A stretch of 16,389 nucleotides of DNA from Prevotella sp. UBA7764 (GTDB lineage: Bacteria; Bacteroidota; Bacteroidia; Bacteroidales; Bacteroidaceae). Shown here piece after piece: positions 1 through 6,268 of the stretch; the first letter of the stretch is position 1, and every line of letters starts with the position of its first letter. The notes beneath the pieces were generated by a model that was not told the DNA's origin, made no database searches, and saw only the letters and a list, made by a program, of their open reading frames with translations. The stretch lies in the NCBI GenBank assembly GCA_002481295.1, contig DLDU01000057.1, forward strand, positions 1 through 16,389, read 5' to 3'. The translations under genes and the position numbers were made by a program.

Positions 1-34
1 TAATCGTTTATGTATCAATGATTTATTTGCACTA

Positions 35-42
35 CAAAGATA
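35..42 (-). promoter_or_regulatory. Candidate -7 box reading leftward out of the window
   Basis: On the minus strand this reads TATCTTTG, a match to the Bacteroidetes sigma-ABfr -7 consensus TAnnTTTG. It points left, so it would serve a gene beyond the window edge. No convincing -33 TTTG is seen at the expected distance. The rest of bases 1-242 has no gene, only AT-rich sequence and a weak dyad (GCCCTT at 71-76 with AAGGGC at 92-97). Confidence 0.4.
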
Positions 43-242
43 CAAAAACTTTTGGACATTCCTTCTCTTTGCCCTTGATTTTTAAGACTTTAAGGGCGAG
101 CTATTTGCAAGTGGGAAACTTTAGGTTTTTTATTGCTTCTTATTGACTTTGGCGCACGCAGCCTTCAAGTGTTTAATGGCTAAAGCGTGAAAATAAGCAA
201 ACGAAGATTAACTATTGACGGCTAATGACACTCACAACCACA

Positions 243-716
243 TCAGTCGCCCATCATATCCACGATAGCACCCAAGTCTTCGGGGTTGATATTTCCTTTG
301 ACCAACACACCCACACAATTGCTGTCGCTATATACACAAGTAATGATTTCGCTAATCAACTCATCGTCTTTCTTGATCATCACCAGCAGGTCGCTGTCAC
401 CCTGCTTGGTGCGCGCATACTCTTCATAGCCCTCTTTACTCAAGGCGGCCACTTGTTGTGCAAACTTCTTGCGTGTGCGCTTCTTGCAATTGCCCAAACG
501 GAGGACACGTGCAGACTTCACCTCTTTCAACACGGCCGCCACATTGTTATCCTTCACCTTGTCACCAGCCAAAGCCATCAGCACGCCGGGCACGCTGGTG
601 TACTCTGCTTTCTTCTCACTGCGAAAGGCATCAAAGACCTTCTGAGCCTGTTGGGCACATGCAAACTGCGTGGCAAATGCCACCAGCAGCATCAATAACA
701 TCTTCTTCATCATCAT
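243..716 (-). CDS. DUF4252 domain-containing secreted protein
   Basis: A 157-residue protein with an N-terminal signal peptide (MMMKK, a Leu/Met/Ala-rich core, and a likely cut near residue 21, after FACA). The mature part matches the DUF4252 family as I know it: a VLRLGNC-like segment near residue 90, a run ending in a Cys-x6-Cys pair, and the closing VKGNINPEDLGAIVDMM segment. DUF4252 proteins are small exported Bacteroidetes proteins of unknown function, so no activity is claimed. The start is ambiguous among three consecutive Met codons (716, 713, 710). It is the last minus-strand gene after the two transporters, 128 bases downstream of the nearer one. No clear TAnnTTTG box is seen just upstream, so it may be read through from the transporter gene. 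Confidence 0.85.
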   Translation of the reverse strand: MMMKKMLLMLLVAFATQFACAQQAQKVFDAFRSEKKAEYTSVPGVLMALAGDKVKDNNVAAVLKEVKSARVLRLGNCKKRTRKKFAQQVAALSKEGYEEYARTKQGDSDLLVMIKKDDELISEIITCVYSDSNCVGVLVKGNINPEDLGAIVDMMGD

Positions 717-844
717 CTGATTTCTACCTTCTAAAACTTGTATTTCATTTATGGGTAAACGATCTCCCCCCTACTTTATTGTCATTCAAACGGATGAAGA
801 ACTACTCTGCTTCATAATAGCCGACAGTTCTGCCATGCACAACA

Positions 845-2188
845 TCACAATATCCCCAGCTGATGCAGGAATACGGCAAGGATGCACACGGGTGAGACAA
901 AGCGAATGGTAAAGAGCCAGACGGAATAGAGACGGCCCCGCACCGTGCCCCAATTGGTAAACTCGTCACGCACAATGCGCTTCGGCACCACCCAGCCAAT
1001 GAGGATACAGGTGAAGAAAGAGCCAAACGGAAGTAGAATATTGGATGTCAGATAGTCACAGCACTCCAAGAATGTCTTTCCGAAAAGACTGATATCTGCC
1101 GCACCACACGACAGAGAGCAGAGCACTCCAATGGTCACACACACCAATGTCTCCATGATAGCTCCCTTCTTGCGCGAGATATGCAACTCCTCATAAAACA
1201 TTGCTGTGCCGATCTCGTGCATGGAAATGGTCGAAGTCAGTGCCGCCAAGGCCAGGAGCGCATAGAACAATACGCTGATGATATAACCGAGCATGGGGCT
1301 GAATGCCTGTTGAAAGACATTGGGCAACGTGATGAAGATCAGCGAGGGACCGCTGTCGGGACGCACACCCACTGAGAAAGCTGCAGGGAAGATCATCAGT
1401 CCGGCCAACACAGCGATGAATGTGTCGATACCGGCAATCTGCAAGGCAGACTTCGACAGATTGGTTTGTCGGCTGAAATAAGAGGCGTAGGTACACAGAC
1501 AAGCTGTGCCGAGTGACAGCGAGAAAAAGCTCTGTCCCAAGGCATCAAGGAGGACATTGCTGTCGATCTTACTGAAGTCGGGCTTGAACAAGAAAGCGAT
1601 GCCCTTACCGGCACCGGGCAACAGACAGGAGGCCACCACAATGACGAGCAACAATATAAATAAGGTGGGCATGAGCGTATTGCTGAACTTTTCGATGCCT
1701 TTCCTTACGCCGCGGATGACAACCAAATGTGTCAGCACGATGAAAGCGACGGTCCACAGCAATGGCTTCACGGGATCGGAAGAGAAGTTTTTGAAATAAG
1801 CTGCCACATAAGCGGGGTCGCCATGAATGCCTCCCAGCACGGAGACGACAAGATACTGCAAGCACCATCCGGCCACCACGGCGTAGAAACCTAAGATGAT
1901 CATAGACGTGAGGCCGCCCATATAACCGATCAGCAACCACCAACGGCCTCCCAACTGGTAATAAGCACGGGCTGCGTTGGAGGCTCCATGCCGCCCTACG
2001 ATAAACTCGGCGACCATTCCGGGGATGCCAAGAATAAGTATACTCACCAGATAGACAAGCAAGAAGGCGGCACCGCCGTCCTGTCCTGTCAGATAAGGGA
2101 AGCGCCAGATGTTGCCAAGTCCCACGGCTGATCCAGCCGTAGCAAGAATGACGCCTATCTTAGTTCCAAAGCTACCACGTTCAGACAT
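845..2188 (-). CDS. Sodium-dependent transporter, NSS (SNF) family, copy 1
   Basis: A 447-residue polytopic inner-membrane protein of the neurotransmitter:sodium symporter family, which couples Na+ influx to uptake of amino acids or related amines. The family signature is clear in the first helix: AVGLGNIWRFPY at residues 21-32, including the Asn that binds Na+ in LeuT. The unwound helix-6 region (FFSLSLGTACLCTYASY) and the following SKSALQIAGIDTF segment also align with LeuT. Eleven or twelve hydrophobic segments can be counted; bacterial members commonly have 11 or 12. The start is placed at MSERGSFG because its paralogue begins the same way (MAEERASFG). An in-frame Met nine codons earlier would translate a short AATGATG repeat. 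The substrate cannot be deduced. It lies 233 bases downstream of copy 2 in the same orientation and is clearly its duplicate. Confidence 0.93.
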   Translation of the reverse strand: MSERGSFGTKIGVILATAGSAVGLGNIWRFPYLTGQDGGAAFLLVYLVSILILGIPGMVAEFIVGRHGASNAARAYYQLGGRWWLLIGYMGGLTSMIILGFYAVVAGWCLQYLVVSVLGGIHGDPAYVAAYFKNFSSDPVKPLLWTVAFIVLTHLVVIRGVRKGIEKFSNTLMPTLFILLLVIVVASCLLPGAGKGIAFLFKPDFSKIDSNVLLDALGQSFFSLSLGTACLCTYASYFSRQTNLSKSALQIAGIDTFIAVLAGLMIFPAAFSVGVRPDSGPSLIFITLPNVFQQAFSPMLGYIISVLFYALLALAALTSTISMHEIGTAMFYEELHISRKKGAIMETLVCVTIGVLCSLSCGAADISLFGKTFLECCDYLTSNILLPFGSFFTCILIGWVVPKRIVRDEFTNWGTVRGRLYSVWLFTIRFVSPVCILAVFLHQLGIL

Positions 2189-2192
2189 AAGC

Positions 2193-2212
2193 AATGATGA
2201 ATGATGAATGAT
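2193..2212. repeat. AATGATG short tandem repeat
   Basis: About three units of AATGATG (the last truncated to AATGAT) sit directly upstream of the NSS copy 1 start. They are seen directly. They create a spurious upstream in-frame Met for that gene. Confidence 0.6.
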
Positions 2213-2240
2213 CAATTATAAGTGATGAATTGCAAAGGAG

Positions 2241-2259
2241 GACGGTGCACAGCACCGTC
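2241..2259. repeat. Perfect 8-bp hairpin between the two NSS genes
   Basis: GACGGTGC, loop ACA, GCACCGTC. It lies 163 bases beyond the stop of NSS copy 2 and upstream of copy 1. On the minus strand it is followed by CTCCTTTGC, which is too poor in T to be a convincing intrinsic terminator. It may be an interspersed repeat or an RNA-processing or attenuation site between the two transporter genes. Confidence 0.6.
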
Positions 2260-2350
2260 GTACAGAACCGAGCTAACCACAAAGGGTTGCTCATTCCCTC
2301 TCTCCTCACTCTTGAAGCATGCTACGCACCTCTCCTTGGGAAAGAGGACG

Positions 2351-2414
2351 GGGGCATAGCCATCAGAGAGCGGGGCATAGCCATCGGGGAGCGGGAGCAA
2401 AGCCATCGGAGAAC
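2351..2414. repeat. Three 21-22 bp imperfect tandem repeats
   Basis: Units at 2351-2371, 2372-2392 and 2393-2414 share the core GCATAGCCATC, with the third diverged to GCAAAGCCATC, followed by G/A-rich spacers. On the minus strand they sit just after the NSS copy 2 stop codon. The near-7-codon period can be read as repeated DGYAP, but there is no plausible gene here. Confidence 0.7.
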
Positions 2415-2421
2415 GGCCCTT

Positions 2422-3780
2422 CTATATCACATTGAACTGGTGCAGGAAAATGCCCAAGATAGCCAGCGGACAGACGAAACGCACCAAGAAAAGGAAGACT
2501 CCGAAGAAGCGGCCCCGCAACGTGCCCCAGTTGGTAAACTCATCCTTGACAACCGTCTTGGGAATAAACCATCCCAGGAAGATGCAGGTCAGGAAGCCAC
2601 CGACCGGCAGGAAGATCTGTCCTGTGACGAAATCAAACACATCAAACAGTGTCTTGTCGCCCACATACAGCCAATTGACAGCCCCCAATGACAAAGAACA
2701 GAAAGCACCGATGATGGTGGTGGCGACTGTCACAATCGTTGCTCCCGTCTTGCGCGACAGGTGCAGCTCTTCACTGAAGAACGACGTGCTCACTTCGTGC
2801 AAAGAAATCAGTGAGGTCAAAGCCGCCAGACTCAGCAGCGAATAGAACATCAGCGACACGATCCAACCGATGACCGGCATACCCGAGAATGCCTCATTGA
2901 AGACATTGGGCAAGGTGATGAACACCAGCGACGGACCACTGCCTGGGTTTACGCCCACCGAGAACGCGGCTGGAAAGATCACCAGTCCGGCAAGGATAGC
3001 CACGAAGGTATCGACCAATGCCACCTGAATGGCAGAGTTGGCGAGATTGGTCTGTCGGGTGTAATAGGAGGCATAGGTGCAGATACAGCCCATGGCGATA
3101 CTCAGCGAATAGAAGCTTTGTCCCAGCGCATTGAGGAAAGTCTGATGCGTCACCTTGGAGAAGTCGGGCTTCAACAGGAAGTTGATGCCTTTCTCTGCGC
3201 CGGGGAGCAGACAAGCGGCCACCACGATGACAAGCAGCAAAACGAAGAGAGTGGGCATCAACAGCTTAGAAGCTTTCTCTATTCCTCCGCGGATGCCGTG
3301 GATAATCACGAAGTGGGTGACCCACAGGATGACGACCGTCCAGAAGATCGGCCGCACAGGGCTTGCGGCAAACGTGTCGAAATAGGTTTTCACCGCCGTG
3401 GGATCACCATGCAGTTCACCCATGACCGACGCATAGATATATTGCAGGCACCATCCCGAGACGACGGCATAGTAGCCCGTGATCAGGAATCCCGTGAGCA
3501 CACCCAGCAGTCCCACATACTTCCACGCCTTTCCTCCGGACATCTTGGAATAGGCGCGAAAGGTGTTTGACGCACCGTGGCGGCCAATGATAAATTCCGA
3601 TATCATACACGGAATACCCAACAGCAACACACATCCTATATATATAAGGATAAAGGCAGCACCACCGTTCTGCCCTGTCATATAGGGGAAACGCCACACA
3701 TTTCCCAAGCCTACGGCACCACCGGCCGTGGCCAATATCATGCCTAACTTACTTCCGAAGCTTGCTCTTTCTTCTGCCAT
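2422..3780 (-). CDS. Sodium-dependent transporter, NSS (SNF) family, copy 2
   Basis: A 452-residue NSS family Na+ symporter. The signature is AVGLGNVWRFPY at residues 22-33. Other family segments are ALGQSFYSLSIAMGCICTYASY in the helix-6 region and FPAAFSVG followed by GPSLVFITLPNVF. It is collinear with copy 1 over its entire length, with long identical blocks such as GFxxxYYAVVxGWCLQY-like segments and LLPTLF-like helices, so the pair arose by tandem duplication. The start is set at MAEERASFG, because a candidate -7 box (3808-3815) lies 27 bases upstream, which excludes the longer in-frame extension to 3849. Because transcription begins here, this gene and its downstream duplicate may share one transcript. 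The substrate is unknown, probably an amino acid. Confidence 0.94.
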   Translation of the reverse strand: MAEERASFGSKLGMILATAGGAVGLGNVWRFPYMTGQNGGAAFILIYIGCVLLLGIPCMISEFIIGRHGASNTFRAYSKMSGGKAWKYVGLLGVLTGFLITGYYAVVSGWCLQYIYASVMGELHGDPTAVKTYFDTFAASPVRPIFWTVVILWVTHFVIIHGIRGGIEKASKLLMPTLFVLLLVIVVAACLLPGAEKGINFLLKPDFSKVTHQTFLNALGQSFYSLSIAMGCICTYASYYTRQTNLANSAIQVALVDTFVAILAGLVIFPAAFSVGVNPGSGPSLVFITLPNVFNEAFSGMPVIGWIVSLMFYSLLSLAALTSLISLHEVSTSFFSEELHLSRKTGATIVTVATTIIGAFCSLSLGAVNWLYVGDKTLFDVFDFVTGQIFLPVGGFLTCIFLGWFIPKTVVKDEFTNWGTLRGRFFGVFLFLVRFVCPLAILGIFLHQFNVI

Positions 3781-3807
3781 AACATACAATTCATTCCTAT
3801 TTGAATG

Positions 3808-3815
3808 CAAAATTA
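3808..3815 (-). promoter_or_regulatory. Candidate -7 box for NSS copy 2
   Basis: TAATTTTG on the minus strand, matching TAnnTTTG, about 27 bases upstream of the NSS copy 2 start and giving a leader of roughly 20 nt. It forms a mirrored dyad with the opposite box at 3829-3836. No canonical -33 was identified. Confidence 0.6.
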
Positions 3816-3828
3816 TAAAATAATATTG

Positions 3829-3836
3829 TAATTTTG
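3829..3836 (+). promoter_or_regulatory. Candidate -7 box for the VanZ-like gene
   Basis: TAATTTTG on the plus strand, 28 bases upstream of the VanZ-like start, with an A-rich leader between. A TTTG at 3800-3803 is 25 bases away, longer than the usual spacing of about 19-21 bases. The box is the mirror image of the NSS copy 2 box. Confidence 0.6.
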
Positions 3837-3864
3837 CAGAAAAAAGCAATAAAAGATAACAGAT

Positions 3865-4296
3865 ATGTACAACATCCTAAAGTCGTACCCCTTGTCAGTG
3901 CTCAGTGTTGTGGTAATATGGGTGCTCTGTTTGATTCCTATTCCAGAGACGCCCTTAAGCGACATCCGCATGATCGACAAATGGACACACTTCGTTCTTT
4001 ACGGTGGTCTGTGCGCCGTCGTATGGGCAGAATACGGCCGTCAGCATGCCCGTCCGCTCAACAAGCAGGTATGGATCTACACGCTTTTGCTGCCCGTGAT
4101 CATGGGCGGCTTGATAGAAATCGTTCAAGCCACATGCACAGGCGGCAAACGTAGCGGCGACATCATGAACTGGGCTGCCGACAACATCGGCGTGGTGCTT
4201 GGCCAGCTTATCGGTATTCCGCTGGCATTAACTCTTTCCAAGTGGAGAAGGGGTGGGCAAGCATGTGGGAATTGTAGAAGTGAGGATCCCCTGTGA
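3865..4296 (+). CDS. VanZ-like family membrane protein
   Basis: A 143-residue small membrane protein. The VanZ-like pattern is visible: an N-terminal span (about residues 8-27), DKWTHFVLYGGL at 38-49, a span containing GGLIEIVQ (81-88), then KRSGDIMNWAADNIGVVLG (95-113) leading into the last span. These D-K-x-x-H, E-x-x-Q and D-x-x-x-N positions are the conserved ones of the family. VanZ itself gives low-level teicoplanin resistance in enterococci, but most homologues are uncharacterised, so resistance should not be assumed here. The leader is A-rich and follows a candidate -7 box. The last ~29 codons overlap the end of the convergent CYTH gene by 89 bases. The tail after the final span (KWRRGGQACGNCRSEDPL) has no family conservation that I recognise. 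Confidence 0.85.
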   Translation: MYNILKSYPLSVLSVVVIWVLCLIPIPETPLSDIRMIDKWTHFVLYGGLCAVVWAEYGRQHARPLNKQVWIYTLLLPVIMGGLIEIVQATCTGGKRSGDIMNWAADNIGVVLGQLIGIPLALTLSKWRRGGQACGNCRSEDPL

Positions 4297-4708
4297 CCTC
4301 CGGTCCGATGAAGTCGGGCTTCACAAAGTCTTCCGTCTCACTGCCGAGTTCCACCTCTGCCATGACGAGTCCGTCGTTGTCTCCATGAAACTCATCCACC
4401 TCGAAGGTATGGCTTCCGCTCTTGACCAGATAGCGGTGCTTGTCGATAACGCCGCCCTGACAGAGCTGCATGAGATGGGCCGCCTCGTCGAGCGTAATCT
4501 CTTTTTCAAACTCATAGCGTGTCATCCCACCGTCACGGCTCTTGCCCTTGATGGTGAGGTAAGCTTTGTCGTCACGCACACGGACACGCACCGTGGCCCC
4601 CTCAGCAGGGATATATCCTTGCTGGATATGGGAAGAAGAAAAGGCGGCACACTTGTACGCATCGCCTTTCTTCACGAGGAATTTTCGTTCTATCTCCAGT
4701 CCACTCAT
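4208..4708 (-). CDS. CYTH-domain protein (probable inorganic triphosphatase)
   Basis: A 166-residue single-domain protein of the CYTH/triphosphate tunnel metalloenzyme superfamily. The diagnostic ExExK metal and phosphate motif is EIERK at residues 5-9. Further tunnel residues appear in order: RVRVR (41-45), TIKGK (52-56), RYEFEKE (64-70), EVDEF (103-107) and AEVEL (117-121). Short bacterial members such as NeuTTM of Nitrosomonas hydrolyse tripolyphosphate, so this is the likeliest activity; thiamine triphosphate or a nucleotide substrate is possible. The start is placed at MSGLEIERKF because the motif normally lies at the extreme N terminus; 17 further upstream codons are open but not family-like. 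It is the third gene of a minus-strand set with prfB and a small membrane protein, separated by 54 bases, and its 3' end overlaps the VanZ-like gene. Confidence 0.88.
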   Translation of the reverse strand: MSGLEIERKFLVKKGDAYKCAAFSSSHIQQGYIPAEGATVRVRVRDDKAYLTIKGKSRDGGMTRYEFEKEITLDEAAHLMQLCQGGVIDKHRYLVKSGSHTFEVDEFHGDNDGLVMAEVELGSETEDFVKPDFIGPEVTGDPHFYNSHMLAHPFSTWKELMPAEYR

Positions 4709-4762
4709 CGCACAAAATGATTTTATTGGGTTTACATCCTTCCGCAGGCCGCGCCCCACAGC

Positions 4763-4954
4763 TTACTGCACGATGAAGAAGGACCAGATGATGTAGATGA
4801 TAGCCAGCACAATCAACGCGGCGAAGATGATTTTCACGATCTTGTCGCCCTGGTCTTTCTGCTTGCTCTCGTGATTCACTCTTTTCACCTGCGGCGCCAC
4901 ATTGTTCACAGCCTCAGCCGGAATATGGCTGTTGTTTTTCTTCTTGTTACTCAT
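4763..4954 (-). CDS. Small single-span membrane protein
   Basis: A 63-residue hypothetical protein. Residues 1-38 are hydrophilic and basic (SNKKKNNSH near the start, then KQKDQGDK). Residues about 40-61 form one strongly hydrophobic helix ending in WSFFIVQ, so the C terminus is embedded or just across the membrane (tail-anchor-like). The leader is very A/T-rich, as for its neighbours. It sits exactly 54 bases after prfB and 54 bases before the CYTH gene, which suggests one transcript. I do not recognise a named family and propose no function. Confidence 0.72.
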   Translation of the reverse strand: MSNKKKNNSHIPAEAVNNVAPQVKRVNHESKQKDQGDKIVKIIFAALIVLAIIYIIWSFFIVQ

Positions 4955-5008
4955 AATTTTTATTTTTTAGGTAAGGTAAGTATTGACATGAGTTCACAGC
5001 CCCCCTGC

Positions 5009-6136
5009 TTACAGGTGAGCCTGCTCCTCTTCAGGGAACTCCATCAGGTAGGCCTTGATAAAGCCGTCGATCTTTCCGTCCATCACGCCGTCCACATCAG
5101 AGGTCTGATAGCCCGTGCGATGGTCTTTCACACGGCGGTCGTCAAAGACATAGCTTCTGATCTGACTTCCCCACTCTATCTTTTTCTTTCCTGCTTCGAT
5201 CTTTGCCTGAGCCTCCATACGCTTCTTCATGGCACGGTCATAGAGCTGACTCTTCAACAGCAACATGGCCTTGGCACGGTTCTTTGGCTGGTCGCGCGTC
5301 TCTGTGTTCTCGATGAGGATCTCCTCCTTCTCGCCCGTATCGGGATCCTCATATTGGTAGCGCAGGCGCACGCCCGACTCCACCTTGTTGACGTTCTGAC
5401 CGCCGGCACCACTGGAGCGGAACGTATCCCAGCTCACACGGGCCGGGTCTACATACACCTCGATGGTGTCGTCGACGAGCGGAGTGACGAAGACGCTAGC
5501 AAAACTCGTCATGCGCTTACCCTGAGCGTTGTAGGGTGAGACACGCACCAAACGGTGCACACCATTCTCGCTCTTGAGGAAGCCATAGGCATACTCACCG
5601 CCCTCGATGGTCATCGTCACGCTCTTGATGCCGACCTCCTCGCCTTCCTGCATGTTGGTAATCGTCACCTTATAGCCGTGAGCATCGCACCAGCGCATAT
5701 ACATTCGCATGAGCATCGAGGCCCAATCCTGGCTCTCGGTACCGCCGGCACCAGAGTTGATCTTCATCACAGCGTCCATCGAGTCCTCTTCCTGACGTAG
5801 CATGTTACGCAACTCCAGATCTTCGATAGACTTGATAACCTTGGCATAGTCGTCATCGACTTCCTGTTCGGTCACCATCTCCTCCTTGTAGAAGTCGAAG
5901 GCGAGCTGCAGCTCATCGGCCTGCTGCTTGACAGTCTTATAGCCGTCGAGCCATTTCTGTATGCCCTTTACTTTTTTCATCTGTGCCTCGGCACGTTTCG
6001 GGTCATCCCAGAAATCGGGAGCCTGCGTGCGAAGCTGCTCTTCTTCAAACTCCACTTTCTTTTGGTCGATATTGAGATAATGATGGAGTTTCTCTGTGCG
6101 GTCCATCACATCTTTCAATTGATCTGCTGTGATCAT
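5009..6136 (-). CDS. prfB: Peptide chain release factor 2
   Basis: A 375-residue class I release factor that recognises UGA/UAA and triggers peptidyl-tRNA hydrolysis on the ribosome. The catalytic GGQ is at 245-247 within RSSGAGGQNVNKVES. Ser241 occupies the position of E. coli Thr246. The stop-codon recognition tripeptide, SPF in E. coli RF2, reads SPY here (200-202) in HRLVRVSPYNAQGKR. The long coiled N-terminal domain and the ending GSQIRSYVFDD...DGFI segment fit RF2, not RF1. Many bacteria control prfB with a +1 frameshift at an in-frame UGA near codon 25. Here the equivalent HHYLNIDQKK region reads straight through (CTC AAT), so that autoregulation is absent. The start at MITADQL matches the family N terminus; the upstream in-frame extension translates a repeat hairpin. 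Confidence 0.96.
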   Translation of the reverse strand: MITADQLKDVMDRTEKLHHYLNIDQKKVEFEEEQLRTQAPDFWDDPKRAEAQMKKVKGIQKWLDGYKTVKQQADELQLAFDFYKEEMVTEQEVDDDYAKVIKSIEDLELRNMLRQEEDSMDAVMKINSGAGGTESQDWASMLMRMYMRWCDAHGYKVTITNMQEGEEVGIKSVTMTIEGGEYAYGFLKSENGVHRLVRVSPYNAQGKRMTSFASVFVTPLVDDTIEVYVDPARVSWDTFRSSGAGGQNVNKVESGVRLRYQYEDPDTGEKEEILIENTETRDQPKNRAKAMLLLKSQLYDRAMKKRMEAQAKIEAGKKKIEWGSQIRSYVFDDRRVKDHRTGYQTSDVDGVMDGKIDGFIKAYLMEFPEEEQAHL

Positions 6137-6172
6137 TGTTCTTAATTTACAATCAAAAGCCTCACCCCCCAG

Positions 6173-6193
6173 CCCCTCTCCAAAAGAGAGGGG
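6173..6193. repeat. Palindromic hairpin in the prfB leader
   Basis: CCCCTCTC, loop CAAAA, GAGAGGGG: a perfect 8-bp stem inside a C-rich stretch that begins near 6161. It lies between the candidate prfB promoter and its start, so it would be transcribed in the 5' leader. Comparable C-rich/G-rich repeats with this look are common between genes in Bacteroidetes (from memory, not checked here). Confidence 0.65.
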
Positions 6194-6257
6194 AGTAAAA
6201 TGCTGCAAGGGAAGACGTTATTTCCTATATATATGACTTATTGTTGATAACTGAATG

Positions 6258-6265
6258 CAAACTTA
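6258..6265 (-). promoter_or_regulatory. Candidate -7 box for prfB
   Basis: TAAGTTTG on the minus strand matches TAnnTTTG and lies just past the stop codon of the upstream acyl-CoA synthetase gene. It would give a leader of roughly 115 nt carrying the hairpin at 6173-6193. No clear -33 element was found. Confidence 0.4.
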
Positions 6266-6268
6266 CAT

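Noticed and set aside
225..698. 157-codon plus-strand frame
   Set aside because: Antisense shadow of the DUF4252 gene, which has a signal peptide and family motifs; the shadow shows none.
2241..2259. Rho-independent terminator of NSS copy 2
   Set aside because: The hairpin is good but lies 163 bases past the stop and lacks a T-run on the minus strand.
2212..2691. Frames of 64 (minus) and 153 (plus) codons in and beside the NSS spacer
   Set aside because: The minus frame translates the 21-22 bp repeats (DGYAP pattern); the plus frame runs on into antisense of NSS copy 2. Neither has a leader or domain.
3865..4296. Glycopeptide-resistance gene vanZ
   Set aside because: Only family-level similarity; no van cluster around it and most VanZ-like proteins have unknown roles.
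6137..6208. 24-codon N-terminal extension of prfB
   Set aside because: It translates the palindromic repeat (PLSFGEGLGGEA) and is not part of RF2; the family N terminus starts at 6136.
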